Below the pieces are notes generated by a model that was given only the letters and a program-made list of their open reading frames with translations, did not search any database and was not told the origin of the DNA. From Comamonas aquatica NBRC 14918 (lineage in GTDB: Bacteria > Pseudomonadota > Gammaproteobacteria > Burkholderiales > Burkholderiaceae_C), in assembly GCF_000739875.1 (NCBI RefSeq), contig NZ_BBJR01000050.1, positions 1 through 62,279 of the forward strand: a stretch of DNA of 62,279 nucleotides, given 5' to 3'. Position 1 is the stretch's first letter. Each line of letters begins with the position of its first letter. Of the stretch, positions 11,514 through 19,936 are shown one piece after another. The translations under genes and the position numbers were made by a program.

Positions 11514-11601
11514 ATGAAAGCCTTGCTTTTTGATTGAGCAACAGCAAGGTCTGCACCCAAGCAATTGGATGCAGTCAGCAGCTTCGGTTGTTGATGGCTT
11601 A

Positions 11602-11678
11602 GCGGCTGTAGCTCAGCTGGATAGAGTACTTGGCTACGAACCAAGGGGTCGTGGGTTCGATTCCTGCCAGCCGCACCA
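11602..11678 (+). tRNA. tRNA-Arg (ACG), copy 2 of 3
   Basis: Identical over 77 nt to the copy at 11394, including the last bases of its leader (TGGCTTA also precedes copy 3). It is followed by its own, different, terminator. Confidence 0.98.
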
Positions 11679-11683
11679 GATTC

Positions 11684-11722
11684 AAGCCTCAGAGATGCAT
11701 ATCTCTGAGGCTTTTGTCTTTC
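11684..11722 (+). terminator. Terminator after tRNA-Arg copy 2
   Basis: A perfect 13-bp stem AAGCCTCAGAGAT / ATCTCTGAGGCTT with loop GCAT, followed by TTGTCTTTCT. Confidence 0.9.
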
Positions 11723-11798
11723 TGGGTGTCTCCGGGGTTGATGTGGGGGATGAAAAGATTTTTTCATCGTTTTGAGAATTAAGGGTAATTGCTAGGCT

Positions 11799-11804
11799 TA
11801 TAAT
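11799..11804 (+). promoter_or_regulatory. Candidate -10 box of tRNA-Arg copy 3
   Basis: A perfect TATAAT ten bases before the tRNA start in an AT-rich leader. The best upstream -35-like hexamer (TTGAGA, 11772-11777) is too far for ideal spacing at 21 bases, so only the -10 is called. Confidence 0.55.
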
Positions 11805-11814
11805 AGATGGCTTA

Positions 11815-11891
11815 GCGGCTGTAGCTCAGCTGGATAGAGTACTTGGCTACGAACCAAGGGGTCGTGGGTTCGATTCCTGCCAGCCGCACCA
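11815..11891 (+). tRNA. tRNA-Arg (ACG), copy 3 of 3
   Basis: Identical to copies 1 and 2 over 77 nt with CCA encoded. It appears to have its own promoter and terminator. Confidence 0.98.
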
Positions 11892-11896
11892 ATTGG

Positions 11897-11934
11897 AAGT
11901 CCTGATACCGCAAGGTGTCAGGACTTTTTGGTTT
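11897..11934 (+). terminator. Terminator after tRNA-Arg copy 3
   Basis: A 13-bp stem AAGTCCTGATACC / GGTGTCAGGACTT (one G-T pair) with loop GCAA, followed by TTTGGTTT. It lies just ahead of greB. Confidence 0.88.
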
Positions 11935-11985
11935 GTGCCCTGCATCCCGCCGGGGCGCCACGGGTTTTGTGTGAAGATGCGGCCC

Positions 11986-12549
11986 ATGAACAAGGCTTTC
12001 ACCAAGGAAACCGATGGGCAGGACGACGACGATGACCTGCCCAGCCTGCCCGCCATTCCCAAGGGCAGCAAGAACTACATGACGCCCCGTGGCTACCAGA
12101 CGCTCAAGGCCGAGCTGCTGGAGCTGATCGACAACGAGCGTCCCAAGATCGTGGAGACCGTGCACTGGGCGGCCAGCAATGGCGACCGCTCGGAAAACGG
12201 CGACTACCTGTACGGCAAGAAGCGCCTGCGCGAGATCGATCGCCGCATCCGCTTTCTGACCAAGCGGCTGGAAGCGGCCGAGGTGGTCGACCCGTCGGTA
12301 CACCACGGCAGCGAGCAGGTGTTCTTCGGCGCGCGCGTGACCTATGCCGATGACGAAGGCGTGGAGCGCACCATCACCATCATGGGCATCGATGAGGCCG
12401 ACAGTGCCCAGGGGCAGGTGAGCTGGATTGCACCGGTGTCACGGGCACTGCTGAAGGCCAAAATCGGCGACGAGGTGCCGCTGCCCACCCCGGCCGGCGT
12501 GCGCATGCTGGAGGTGCTGGACGTGGAGTACCCGCCGCCAGCCGCCTGA
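11986..12549 (+). CDS. greB: Transcript cleavage factor GreB
   Basis: A 187-residue Gre factor that enters the RNA polymerase secondary channel and stimulates cleavage of backtracked RNA. The coiled-coil tip acidic residues lie within the stretch SNGDRSENGDYLYGKKRL, typical of GreB. The C-terminal FKBP-like domain ends in VPLPTPAGVRMLEVLDVEY. Compared with the usual ~160 residues, there is an extra acidic N-terminus with five consecutive Asp. A start nine bases earlier (ATG at 11977) is possible. It follows the tRNA-Arg terminator, so it needs its own promoter. Confidence 0.94.
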   Translation: MNKAFTKETDGQDDDDDLPSLPAIPKGSKNYMTPRGYQTLKAELLELIDNERPKIVETVHWAASNGDRSENGDYLYGKKRLREIDRRIRFLTKRLEAAEVVDPSVHHGSEQVFFGARVTYADDEGVERTITIMGIDEADSAQGQVSWIAPVSRALLKAKIGDEVPLPTPAGVRMLEVLDVEYPPPAA

Positions 12550-12720
12550 GCGGGATATGCCGCTCAGGCGGCAGTTTGGCGAGAACGGGCGCCTTGGCAG
12601 CTTATTCCTGAACCTGAACCTGCACCTTGTGTGCACGTGTCTGTGCTGGCGCGCGCTGCCTCGGCGGCAGGCGCAGGAAGCAGTGCAGGGGCCTGGTCTG
12701 GCGGATTGGGCAAGCTCAGG
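12550..12720. other. Intergenic stretch after greB, no gene seen
   Basis: The space from 12550 to 12873 separates the convergent greB and spoT genes. No protein-like frame stands out in its first half. Its second half holds a structured repeat (12721-12813) and a minus-strand terminator (12826-12851). Confidence 0.6.
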
Positions 12721-12813
12721 AAAAAAGGAGCTGTCTACGCGCGTCTACGTTGCATTTCAGGATCAAAACCACCTGAAACGTCCGCATCACCTGCGCGTGC
12801 AGCTCTTGTTTTG
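12721..12813. repeat. Structured dispersed repeat, family A, copy 2
   Basis: The same architecture as 9001-9088 with different stem sequences. The outer stem is GAGCTG (12728-12733) with CAGCTC (12800-12805), extended by ACGCG (12737-12741) with CGCGT (12794-12798). The inner stem is TTTCAGG (12755-12761) with CCTGAAA (12772-12778). It has A6 on the left, TTGTTTT on the right, and TTGCA between the stems as in the other copies. Confidence 0.7.
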
Positions 12814-12825
12814 ATCAAGATGCAT

Positions 12826-12851
12826 AAAAAATGCGGCCCCAAGGGCCGCAT
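12826..12851 (-). terminator. Terminator of spoT
   Basis: A stem ATGCGGCCC (12831-12839) / GGGCCGCAT (12843-12851). The A6 run on its left becomes a T run after the hairpin on the minus strand, so it ends the spoT transcript. Confidence 0.85.
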
Positions 12852-12873
12852 GCGGTCACCAGCGTGCGCGGCT

Positions 12874-15138
12874 TTATTCCAGCGGCAGGATGCGGGCGGC
12901 GCGCACCACGGTGGGCACGCGGCGCAGGCTGCGCAGCGCGGCCTCCACCTGCTGCTGGTCGTGCACGGAGACGATGAAGCGCAGCTCGGTGGTCTGCATG
13001 GCGGCTTCGTCGTCCATCTCCAGGCGGCGGATGTCGACGTTGGCGTTGCTCAGTTCGGTGGCCACGCGGGCCAGCACGCCCTTCTGGTTGTGGATGGTGA
13101 CGCGGATGCCGCTGTCATACAGCTTTTGCCGGCTTTCTTCGGCCCATTCCACGGGCACGAAGCGTTCGCTGTCGGTGTGCTGCAGGCGCTTGGCATTGAC
13201 GCACTGGGCGTTGTGCACGTGCAGGCCGTCGCCACGGCCCAGATAGGCCACGACCGGATCGCCGGGCACGGGCCGGCAGCAGCTGGCATAGCGCACGGAG
13301 CTGTTGCTGTTGCCGTCCAGTGCCACCGTGCTGTGGCTGCGCAGGCTCTGGCTGCCGAAGCGTTCCTGTGTCAGCAGCAGGGCGTCGGGGCGCTGGCCCT
13401 GGCTGGACAGCTCGGCCATGAAGTGGCGTGCCACCCAGCCGGCTGCCTGGCGGCCCATGCCGATGTCGGTGAGCAGGTCTTCGCGGCTGGGGCTGTTGGC
13501 CTTGAGCAGCACGGCCGTCCACAGCGCCTTGTTGGCCTCGTCGTCACCGGGCACGGTGGCAATGCCTTCTTCGCGCAGGGCCTGGGCCAGCAGGGTCTCG
13601 CCCAGCACCATGGACTCGCTGTGCGCCGCGGTCTTGAGGTAGTTACGGATCTTGGAGCGGGCGCGGCCGGTCTTCACAAAGCCCAGCCACGCCGGGTTGG
13701 GGTTGGCGCTGTCGTCGGTGATGATCTGCACCACGTCGCCGCTCTTGAGCTCGGAGCGCAGCGAGGCGGGCTCGCCGTTGATCAGGGCGGAGACGGTGTG
13801 GTGGCCGATGTTGCTGTGGATGGCGTAGGCGAAGTCCACCACCGTGGCGCCCCGCGGCATGGCCATGATTTTGCTCTTGGGGGTGAAGACGTAGATGGAG
13901 TCCGGGAACAGGTCCACCTTGACGTTGTCCCAGAACTCCGTGGCGTCGTTGGTCTCGGTCTGGATGTCCAGCAGCGACTGCAGCCACTTGGTGTTCAGCA
14001 CCTCCTGCTTGCCCTGCGACTTGTACAGCCAGTGGGCGGCAATGCCGGCCTCGGCCACGATGTGCATGGGCTCGGTGCGGATCTGGAACTCGATGTTCAC
14101 GCCCGAGGGGCCGACCAGCATGGTGTGTAGCGACTGGTAGCCATTGGCCTTGGCAATCGCAATGTGGTCCTTGAACTTGCCCGGCACGGGCTTGTACATC
14201 TGGTGCAGGATGCCCAGCGCCGTGTAGCAGTCGGTCACCGTGGGCACGATGATGCGAAAGCCGTAGATGTCGGTCACCTGCGCAAAGGTCAGGTGGTGGC
14301 GCAGCATCTTCTGGTAGAGCGAGTACAGCGTGCTTTCCCGGCCGGCCAGGCGGGCGGGCAGGTTGACGCGGTCGAACTCGGCGGCAATCTCGTTTTGCAC
14401 GCGCAGCACCAGGTCGTGGCGGCGGGCGCGCGACTTGGTGATAGCCTTTTCCAGCGTCTCGTAGCGCCAGGGACGCTGGTAGCGGAAGGACAGGTCCTGC
14501 AGCTCGCGGTAGGTCTGGTTCAGCCCCAGGCGGTGGGCAATCGGGGCGTAGATCTCCAGGGTCTCGGAGGCGATGCGGTTCCACTTGCTGCGCGGCATGT
14601 CGCCCATGGTGCGCATGTTGTGGGTGCGGTCGGCCAGCTTGATCAGGATGACGCGCACGTCCTTGGCCATGGCCAGCAGCATCTTGCGGAAGGACTCGGC
14701 CTGGTTCTCTTCGCGCGTGTTGAAGTGCAGCTTGTCCAGCTTGGTCAGGCCGTCCACCAGATCGGCCACCACGGGGCCGAAGCGCTCGTCCAGATCCTGC
14801 TTGGTGATGCCGCAGTCTTCCATGGCATCGTGCAGCAGCGCGGCCATCAGCGCCGGGGCATCCAGCTTCCAGTGCGCGCAAATGGTGGCGACGGCAATTG
14901 GGTGGGTGATGTAGGGGTCGCCGCTGCTGCGCCACTGGTTGGTGTGGGCCTTGTCGGCGTAGCGCCAGGATTGGCGCACCAGTTCAATGTCAGCGGGCGG
15001 CAGATAGGACAGATAGTCCAGCATGCGCTCGAAATGCGCAGCAGAAACGCGGGCCGCAACTTCCAGACGTGCATCAAGTGACACGTCGGGCGAGGTTCGG
15101 GGGATGTCGTCTGTTTTGGAATTGAAAGCCGCGTTCAT
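12874..15138 (-). CDS. spoT: Bifunctional (p)ppGpp synthetase/hydrolase SpoT/Rsh
   Basis: A 754-residue Rel/Spo homolog that makes and degrades the alarmone (p)ppGpp. The HD hydrolase domain is intact (SSGDPYITHPIAVATI and LLHDAMEDCG, about residues 70-110). The synthetase domain carries GRESTLYSLYQKM, DIYGFRIIVPTV and KANGYQSLHTMLVGPSG. A TGS domain follows (SIYVFTPKSKIMAMPRGATV) and a C-terminal ACT domain (RVTIHNQKGVLARVATELS). Both catalytic halves look active, as expected for the beta-proteobacterial SpoT. It is last in the yicC/gmk/rpoZ/spoT series, but a strong hairpin lies between rpoZ and this start. Confidence 0.96.
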   Translation of the reverse strand: MNAAFNSKTDDIPRTSPDVSLDARLEVAARVSAAHFERMLDYLSYLPPADIELVRQSWRYADKAHTNQWRSSGDPYITHPIAVATICAHWKLDAPALMAALLHDAMEDCGITKQDLDERFGPVVADLVDGLTKLDKLHFNTREENQAESFRKMLLAMAKDVRVILIKLADRTHNMRTMGDMPRSKWNRIASETLEIYAPIAHRLGLNQTYRELQDLSFRYQRPWRYETLEKAITKSRARRHDLVLRVQNEIAAEFDRVNLPARLAGRESTLYSLYQKMLRHHLTFAQVTDIYGFRIIVPTVTDCYTALGILHQMYKPVPGKFKDHIAIAKANGYQSLHTMLVGPSGVNIEFQIRTEPMHIVAEAGIAAHWLYKSQGKQEVLNTKWLQSLLDIQTETNDATEFWDNVKVDLFPDSIYVFTPKSKIMAMPRGATVVDFAYAIHSNIGHHTVSALINGEPASLRSELKSGDVVQIITDDSANPNPAWLGFVKTGRARSKIRNYLKTAAHSESMVLGETLLAQALREEGIATVPGDDEANKALWTAVLLKANSPSREDLLTDIGMGRQAAGWVARHFMAELSSQGQRPDALLLTQERFGSQSLRSHSTVALDGNSNSSVRYASCCRPVPGDPVVAYLGRGDGLHVHNAQCVNAKRLQHTDSERFVPVEWAEESRQKLYDSGIRVTIHNQKGVLARVATELSNANVDIRRLEMDDEAAMQTTELRFIVSVHDQQQVEAALRSLRRVPTVVRAARILPLE

Positions 15139-15174
15139 GCCCTAAATGTATCGCGGGAAAGCGGGGATAGACAT

Positions 15175-15207
15175 AGTAAAAAAAAAGCACCGCGATACGG
15201 TGCTTTT
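15175..15207 (-). terminator. Terminator or attenuator between rpoZ and spoT
   Basis: A perfect stem AAAAGCACCG (15183-15192) / CGGTGCTTTT (15198-15207) with loop CGATA. On the minus strand it is followed by eight or more T. It lies after rpoZ and 37 bases before the spoT start, so read-through into spoT is probably limited. Confidence 0.85.
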
Positions 15208-15249
15208 ATTGTCTGCCGATTTGCACAGACTTGAAAACAGCGAACAGGC

Positions 15250-15453
15250 TTAACCTGGCACTTTTTTCAGCATTTCCAGGCCCACCTTGCCTTCTGCGAT
15301 TTCACGCAGGGCGGTCACGCCGGGCTTGTTCTGGCATTCCACCTTGGGGGTGTGGCCTTGGCTCAGCATGCGGGCGCGGTAGGTCGCGGCCAGCACAAGC
15401 TGGAAGCGGTTGGGGATTTGCTCCAGGCAATCTTCAACGGTGATGCGTGCCAT
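15250..15453 (-). CDS. rpoZ: RNA polymerase omega subunit
   Basis: A 67-residue omega subunit, which assists beta-prime folding and forms part of a ppGpp site on RNA polymerase. The family core [20 protein letters not shown] and [10 protein letters not shown] are unmistakable, and it keeps the EIAEGKVG motif near the C-terminus. The ATG at 15453 gives the standard start. The gmk-rpoZ-spoT order matches E. coli and places a ppGpp-binding subunit beside the ppGpp enzyme. Confidence 0.97.
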   Translation of the reverse strand: MARITVEDCLEQIPNRFQLVLAATYRARMLSQGHTPKVECQNKPGVTALREIAEGKVGLEMLKKVPG

Positions 15454-15472
15454 CAGGGTACTCCGGGGGAAT

Positions 15473-16093
15473 TCAGGATAGGTTGAGCGAATCAAACACG
15501 TCGCCACGCAGGCGGCGTTGCGACACGTACTTCAGGCGCTGGGCGTGAATGATCGCTTTCAGGTCAAAGAGCGCGCTCTCGAACAACTCGTTGATTATAA
15601 CGAAGTCGAATTTTCCGACCTGGGCCATCTCTTCTTCCGCATTCTTCATGCGCAGTTCGATGACTTCCGGGGCGTCTTCGCCACGGTTTTCCAGGCGCGA
15701 GCGCAGCTCTTCCCAGCTGGGGGGCAGGATGAAGATCAGCACCGCCTGGGGAAAGGACTCGCGCACTTGCAGGGCGCCCTGGTAGTCGATCTCCAGCAGC
15801 ACGTCCTCGCCATTGGCCAGGCGGTCCTGGATGCCTTTTTTCGAGGTGCCATAGCGCTTGCCATGCACGTTCGCCCATTCGACGAAGGCATTGTTGGCAA
15901 CCATGGCGTCGAACTCCTGCTCGGAGGCAAAGAAGTACTCGCGGCCATGCTTTTCCTGTCCGCGCGGCGCACGTGTGGTGTGCGACACGGACGGGTAGAC
16001 GCGCGCATCGAACGAGCGCAATGCCTTGACCAGGCTGGATTTACCGGCTCCGCTGGGAGCTGCGACGACAAAGAGGTTTCCGGGGTGTTCCAT
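15473..16093 (-). CDS. gmk: Guanylate kinase
   Basis: A 206-residue GMP kinase (GMP + ATP to GDP + ADP). The P-loop is [14 protein letters not shown] (about residues 12-25). The GMP-binding stretch includes [20 protein letters not shown], with the lid and core signatures [15 protein letters not shown] and [17 protein letters not shown] kinase is itself a target of ppGpp in many bacteria, fitting its place beside rpoZ and spoT. Nineteen bases separate it from rpoZ, so they are one operon. Confidence 0.97.
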   Translation of the reverse strand: MEHPGNLFVVAAPSGAGKSSLVKALRSFDARVYPSVSHTTRAPRGQEKHGREYFFASEQEFDAMVANNAFVEWANVHGKRYGTSKKGIQDRLANGEDVLLEIDYQGALQVRESFPQAVLIFILPPSWEELRSRLENRGEDAPEVIELRMKNAEEEMAQVGKFDFVIINELFESALFDLKAIIHAQRLKYVSQRRLRGDVFDSLNLS

Positions 16094-16162
16094 AAACAGC
16101 GGTGGTGCTTGTGGCGACCTTGCAAAAAGGGCGCTTGCGCGCCCTGAGGTTTTTAACGGTGG

Positions 16163-17071
16163 TTATTCAATGTTTTGGACTTGCTCGCGCATCTGCTCGA
16201 TCAGCACCTTCATGTCCACGCTGATGCGTGTCAGGTCCAGGGCGGCCGACTTGGAGCCCAGGGTGTTGGCTTCGCGGTGCATTTCCTGGATCAGGAAGTC
16301 CAGGCGCTTGCCGATTTCGCCGCCCTTTTTCAGCAGGCGCTCGACTTCGTCCAGGTGCGAGTCCAGGCGGGTGATCTCTTCGGCCACATCGATGCGGATG
16401 GCAAAGGCCGTGGCTTCGGACAGGGCACGCTCGCGTGCGGCTTCGGGGGCCACCTGGCCTTCGGTCAGGCCCATGGCTTCCTGCCAGCGGTCCAGGAAAC
16501 GCTGGCGTTGCTGCTCGACCAGCTGCGGCACCAGGGGGCCGGCCTGGCTGGCCAGTGTGCGCAGTTGCTGCACGCGGTCCTGCAGCATCTCGGCCAGGCG
16601 CTCGCCTTCGCGGGCGCGGGCTTCGACCAGGGCCTGCACGGCGCTGTCGGCCACCTGCGGCACGATGTCCTGCCAGTCCACGCAGACGGCGTTGCCGCTG
16701 CCGGCCAGGCGCAGCGCATCGGCCACGGACAGGCCCTTGGCGTCGGGCAGCCAGGCCTGCACCAGGTCCTGCACGCTTTGCATGCGCTGCAGCAGGGCGG
16801 GCGTGGGCTGGGGCAGCGAGGCGGAGGTGTCCACATCGATGGCGGCGCGCACTTCCACCTTGCCGCGCTTGAGGCGCTGGGTCAGCAGGGTGCGCAGGGC
16901 GGGTTCCTGGCTGCGCAGCTCATCGGGCAGGCGGAAGGTCAGATCCAGAAAGCGGCTGTTGACGGCGCGGATTTCAAGCCCCAGACGCACATTGGGCGCA
17001 GAGGTGTTGTCCTCGATGGACGCCGGCGTGTGCTGGACGCTGGCGTATCCGGTCATGCTGTAAACTGCCAT
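16163..17071 (-). CDS. yicC: YicC family endoribonuclease
   Basis: A 302-residue YicC protein. Hallmarks are the N-terminal MAVYSMTGYAS, the EIRAVNSRFLDLTFRLP stretch and the C-terminal DUF1732 region EEITRLDSHLDEVERLLKKG with FLIQEMHREANTLGSKS. YicC proteins are endoribonucleases that can promote degradation of the small RNA RyhB in E. coli. It lies 69 bases upstream of gmk in the same direction, a conserved arrangement, and is divergent from the kinase gene. Confidence 0.95.
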   Translation of the reverse strand: MAVYSMTGYASVQHTPASIEDNTSAPNVRLGLEIRAVNSRFLDLTFRLPDELRSQEPALRTLLTQRLKRGKVEVRAAIDVDTSASLPQPTPALLQRMQSVQDLVQAWLPDAKGLSVADALRLAGSGNAVCVDWQDIVPQVADSAVQALVEARAREGERLAEMLQDRVQQLRTLASQAGPLVPQLVEQQRQRFLDRWQEAMGLTEGQVAPEAARERALSEATAFAIRIDVAEEITRLDSHLDEVERLLKKGGEIGKRLDFLIQEMHREANTLGSKSAALDLTRISVDMKVLIEQMREQVQNIE

Positions 17072-17147
17072 TGGACGTTTCTTTTGGTTGCTTGCAATCC
17101 CCTGATTATCCGGTTTCCGCTCCGACCTTGAGGTTTACCTGAACAAA

Positions 17148-18161
17148 ATGTCTTCCCGGATCAAGCCAGCGCCCTTGCCACCCGATACCGTGATTGGCGA
17201 CTACCGCGTGGTGCGCAAGGTGGCCTCGGGGGGCTTCGGGGTGGTCTATCTGGCACAGGACCGGCAGGGGCAGGACGTGGCCATCAAGGAATATTTGCCT
17301 GCGGTCCTGGCCATGCGCGCGCCGGGCGAGCTGGTGCCCAAGGTGGCGCAGGACAAGCTGTCGCTGTACCGGCTGGGCCTGAAAAGTTTCTTTGAAGAAG
17401 GCCGCGCGCTGACGCAAATCTCCCACGCCTCGGTGGTGAGCGTGCTCAACTTCTTCCGCGAGAACGAAACCGTCTACATGGTCATGAACTTCCTGCGTGG
17501 CGCCTCGTTGCAGGAATACATCGTGACGGCGCGGGCCCAGCAGCACGCCAAGGTGCTGCGCGAATCGTCCATCCGCTCGCTGTTTGACGAGGTGCTGCGC
17601 GGTCTGCGCATCGTGCACCAGCACAAGATGCTGCACCTGGACATCAAACCGGCCAATATCTTTGTCACCGACGATGACCGCGCGGTGATGATCGACTTCG
17701 GCGCGGCCCGCGAGGTACTGAACAAAGAGGGCAACTTCATCCGCCCGATGTACACCCCCGGCTTCGCGGCCCCCGAGATGTACCGGCGCAACGGCAGCAT
17801 GGGCCCGTGGACGGACATTTACGCCATCGGCGCCTGCATGTTCGCCTGCATGACCGGCCAGCCGCCGGCCGATGTGCCCAGCCGCCGCGAGAAGGACCGC
17901 CTGCTGGTGGCCCTGGCGCGCTTGCGCGGTGTGTACTCCGACAACCTGCTGGAGCTGGTGCAGTGGGCCATGGCCCTGGACCCGCTGGACCGGCCGCAGT
18001 CGGTATTTGCATTCCACAAGGCCCTGAGCCAAGACACCGAACGCCGTTACACCCCGCTGAGCGTGTCGGAAAAGGTGCGGCTGCAACTGGACTCGCTGAT
18101 CGGCGAGGGGCGCAAGACACAGTCGCCGGGTGAAACCTCGGTCCGCATCAAGGCACCATGA
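17148..18161 (+). CDS. Hanks-type serine/threonine protein kinase
   Basis: A 337-residue cytoplasmic eukaryotic-like kinase. Its subdomains in order are the glycine loop VASGGFGVVYLA, the Lys in VAIKEYLP, the catalytic loop HLDIKPANIFV (HxD-type with Asp, Lys, Asn), the DFG motif IDFGAAREV and the APE-like FAAPEMY with the helix F Asp in WTDIYAIG. All catalytic residues are kept. No transmembrane helix or extracellular sensor follows; the C-terminus is a short basic tail. Its stop overlaps the start of the phosphatase by ATGA, so the two form a coupled kinase/phosphatase pair. Substrates are unknown. Confidence 0.94.
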   Translation: MSSRIKPAPLPPDTVIGDYRVVRKVASGGFGVVYLAQDRQGQDVAIKEYLPAVLAMRAPGELVPKVAQDKLSLYRLGLKSFFEEGRALTQISHASVVSVLNFFRENETVYMVMNFLRGASLQEYIVTARAQQHAKVLRESSIRSLFDEVLRGLRIVHQHKMLHLDIKPANIFVTDDDRAVMIDFGAAREVLNKEGNFIRPMYTPGFAAPEMYRRNGSMGPWTDIYAIGACMFACMTGQPPADVPSRREKDRLLVALARLRGVYSDNLLELVQWAMALDPLDRPQSVFAFHKALSQDTERRYTPLSVSEKVRLQLDSLIGEGRKTQSPGETSVRIKAP

Positions 18162-19078
18162 AATTCTCCGTCTTCCAGCTCAGCCGCCGCGGCGGGCGCG
18201 CCGTCAACGAAGACCGCATGGGCTACTGCTACACGCGCGATGCGGCGCTGTTCCTGCTGGCCGACGGCATGGGTGGCCATGCCGAGGGCGAGGTGGCCGC
18301 GCAGCTGGCCCTACAGAGCATTGCGGCGCAGTTCCAGCGCGAGGCCACGCCGGCGCTGGCCGATCCCACGGACTTCCTGAACCGTGCCGTCATCACGGCG
18401 CACCAGCACATCCAGCGCTATGCCAAGCTCAAGAAGATGGCGGACTCGCCGCGCACCACGGTGGTGGCAGCGGTGGTGCAGGGGGGGCAGGCGACCTGGC
18501 TGCACTGCGGTGACTCACGCCTGTACTGGGTGCGCGATGGCAAGCTGCTGGCGCGCACGCGCGACCACTCGTACCTGGAGATGGAGCGCGGCGCGGCCAC
18601 GCCGCTGCTGCTGGCGCACCGGCTGCTGAATCGCAACGTGCTGTTCACCTGCCTGGGGGCCTCCGGCATGCCCATCTTCGATGTCAGCGGCCCGCACCCG
18701 CTGCGCAGCGGCGACCGGCTGCTGCTGTGCTCCGACGGCCTGTGGGGCGTGCTCAAAGAGCCGGCCCTGCTACACGGCCTGTCGATCCTGCCGGTGGACC
18801 ACGCCATCCCGGCGCTGGTGGATTCGGCCTTGCAGATTGCCGGCAACAAGAGCGACAACGTCACGGCCCTGGCCATGGAGTGGGAAGTGCCCGAGGACGT
18901 GCACAGCCAGCACGGGGTGGAGACCGATACCGCCACGACCACGCAGTGGTTCGCCTCCACCATCCAGTCCTCGCACGAGCTGGACACGCTGGACGATCCC
19001 CTGGACGAGGACGAGATTGAGCGTAACATCGCCGAGATCAACGCCGCTATCCGCCGCTCGGCCGCGCGCAAGTCCTGA
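18158..19078 (+). CDS. PP2C-family serine/threonine phosphatase
   Basis: A 306-residue metal-dependent phosphatase of the Stp/PP2C family. The metal-binding Asp motifs are present: VNEDRMGYCY, LLADGMGGHAEGEVAA, LHCGDSRLYWVRDG, LCSDGLWGVL and the late GNKSDNVTAL. The C-terminal ~50 residues are acidic and Ser/Thr-rich, beyond the catalytic domain. It probably reverses the partner kinase, whose gene it overlaps by four bases. PP2C/kinase pairs often occur in type VI secretion loci, but no such genes are visible around it. Confidence 0.94.
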   Translation: MKFSVFQLSRRGGRAVNEDRMGYCYTRDAALFLLADGMGGHAEGEVAAQLALQSIAAQFQREATPALADPTDFLNRAVITAHQHIQRYAKLKKMADSPRTTVVAAVVQGGQATWLHCGDSRLYWVRDGKLLARTRDHSYLEMERGAATPLLLAHRLLNRNVLFTCLGASGMPIFDVSGPHPLRSGDRLLLCSDGLWGVLKEPALLHGLSILPVDHAIPALVDSALQIAGNKSDNVTALAMEWEVPEDVHSQHGVETDTATTTQWFASTIQSSHELDTLDDPLDEDEIERNIAEINAAIRRSAARKS

Positions 19079-19176
19079 GCCGGCCTGACCACTCCAGTGG
19101 CCCACATGGGCTTGCAGTTTGTCGCACACTGGGCGCTGGCCGTCCCTGAGCGGACGCGCCGGCCTTGTCATTAACA

Positions 19177-19228
19177 TCAAAATAGATAGCTATGGGCGCT
19201 TACCATGTCTGCGTGAGTGCCTGATTAG
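19177..19228 (+). repeat. Partial family B repeat ahead of rdgB
   Basis: The stretch with ATAGATAGCTATGGGCGCTT and a degenerate second half resembles the start of the other family B copies (GATAGC ... GCGCTT). It lies immediately upstream of rdgB and may overlap its leader. Confidence 0.35.
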
Positions 19229-19232
19229 ACCC

Positions 19233-19841
19233 ATGAAAATTGTTCTCGCCTCCAACAGCCGCGGCAAGCTGGCCGAATTGCAGTCCATGTTCGCCCCGCT
19301 GGGCGTGGAGCTGATCTGCCAGGGCGATCTGTTTGAGGGCGAAGCCCCTGAGCCCTTTGGCACCTTTGTGGAAAACGCTCTGAGCAAGGCGCGCTTTGCT
19401 GCCGAGCGCACCGGCCTGCCGGCGATTGCCGACGATGCTGGCCTGTGCGTGGACGCCTTCGACGGCCAGCCCGGCGTGGACACGGCCTACTACTGCACGC
19501 ACTACGGCTACGAGAAAAGCGACGCCAACAATGTCACCTGCCTGCTGGAAAACCTGGCGCCGCACGCCAACCGCCAGGCCGCCATGGTCAGCACCCTGGT
19601 GGGCGTGCGCCACCCCAAGGACCCCGAACCGCTTATCGCCGTGGGCCGCGTGCACGTGGAGATTGCCACCGCGCGCCGCGGCAGCAGCGGCTTCGGCTTT
19701 GACCCGGTGCTGATCATTCCCGAGATCGGCAAGACCTTTGCCGAGATGGCGCCCGAGTTCAAGAACGACCACAGCCACCGCGGCCGCAGCACGCGCGCCA
19801 TGATGGAGTTGCTGCGCACCACATGGCTGGCCACGGCCTGA
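19233..19841 (+). CDS. rdgB: XTP/dITP pyrophosphatase
   Basis: A 202-residue Ham1/RdgB enzyme that cleaves dITP, dXTP and related non-canonical purine triphosphates to monophosphates, keeping them out of DNA. The family signatures are LASNSRGKLAELQSMF at the start, ENALSKARFAA, AIADDAGLCVDAFDGQPGV and FGFDPVLIIPEIGKTFAEM. The frame is open further upstream, but the ATG at 19233 (MKIVLASN) is the family start. rdgB followed by hemW is conserved in proteobacteria. Confidence 0.96.
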   Translation: MKIVLASNSRGKLAELQSMFAPLGVELICQGDLFEGEAPEPFGTFVENALSKARFAAERTGLPAIADDAGLCVDAFDGQPGVDTAYYCTHYGYEKSDANNVTCLLENLAPHANRQAAMVSTLVGVRHPKDPEPLIAVGRVHVEIATARRGSSGFGFDPVLIIPEIGKTFAEMAPEFKNDHSHRGRSTRAMMELLRTTWLATA

Positions 19842-19936
19842 GGCAGAGGCAGCCTCCACCTGCGGGCGTGGGGGCTGTGCCGCCACAGCGGGTGGCCTGC
19901 CGCGCAGGCCTGAGTACCGATTGACGTTTGAATGCG

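Noticed and set aside
12631..14130. A 499-codon plus-strand open frame opposite spoT
   Set aside because: A shadow of spoT with no recognisable domain. Its beginning runs through a structured repeat and a terminator.
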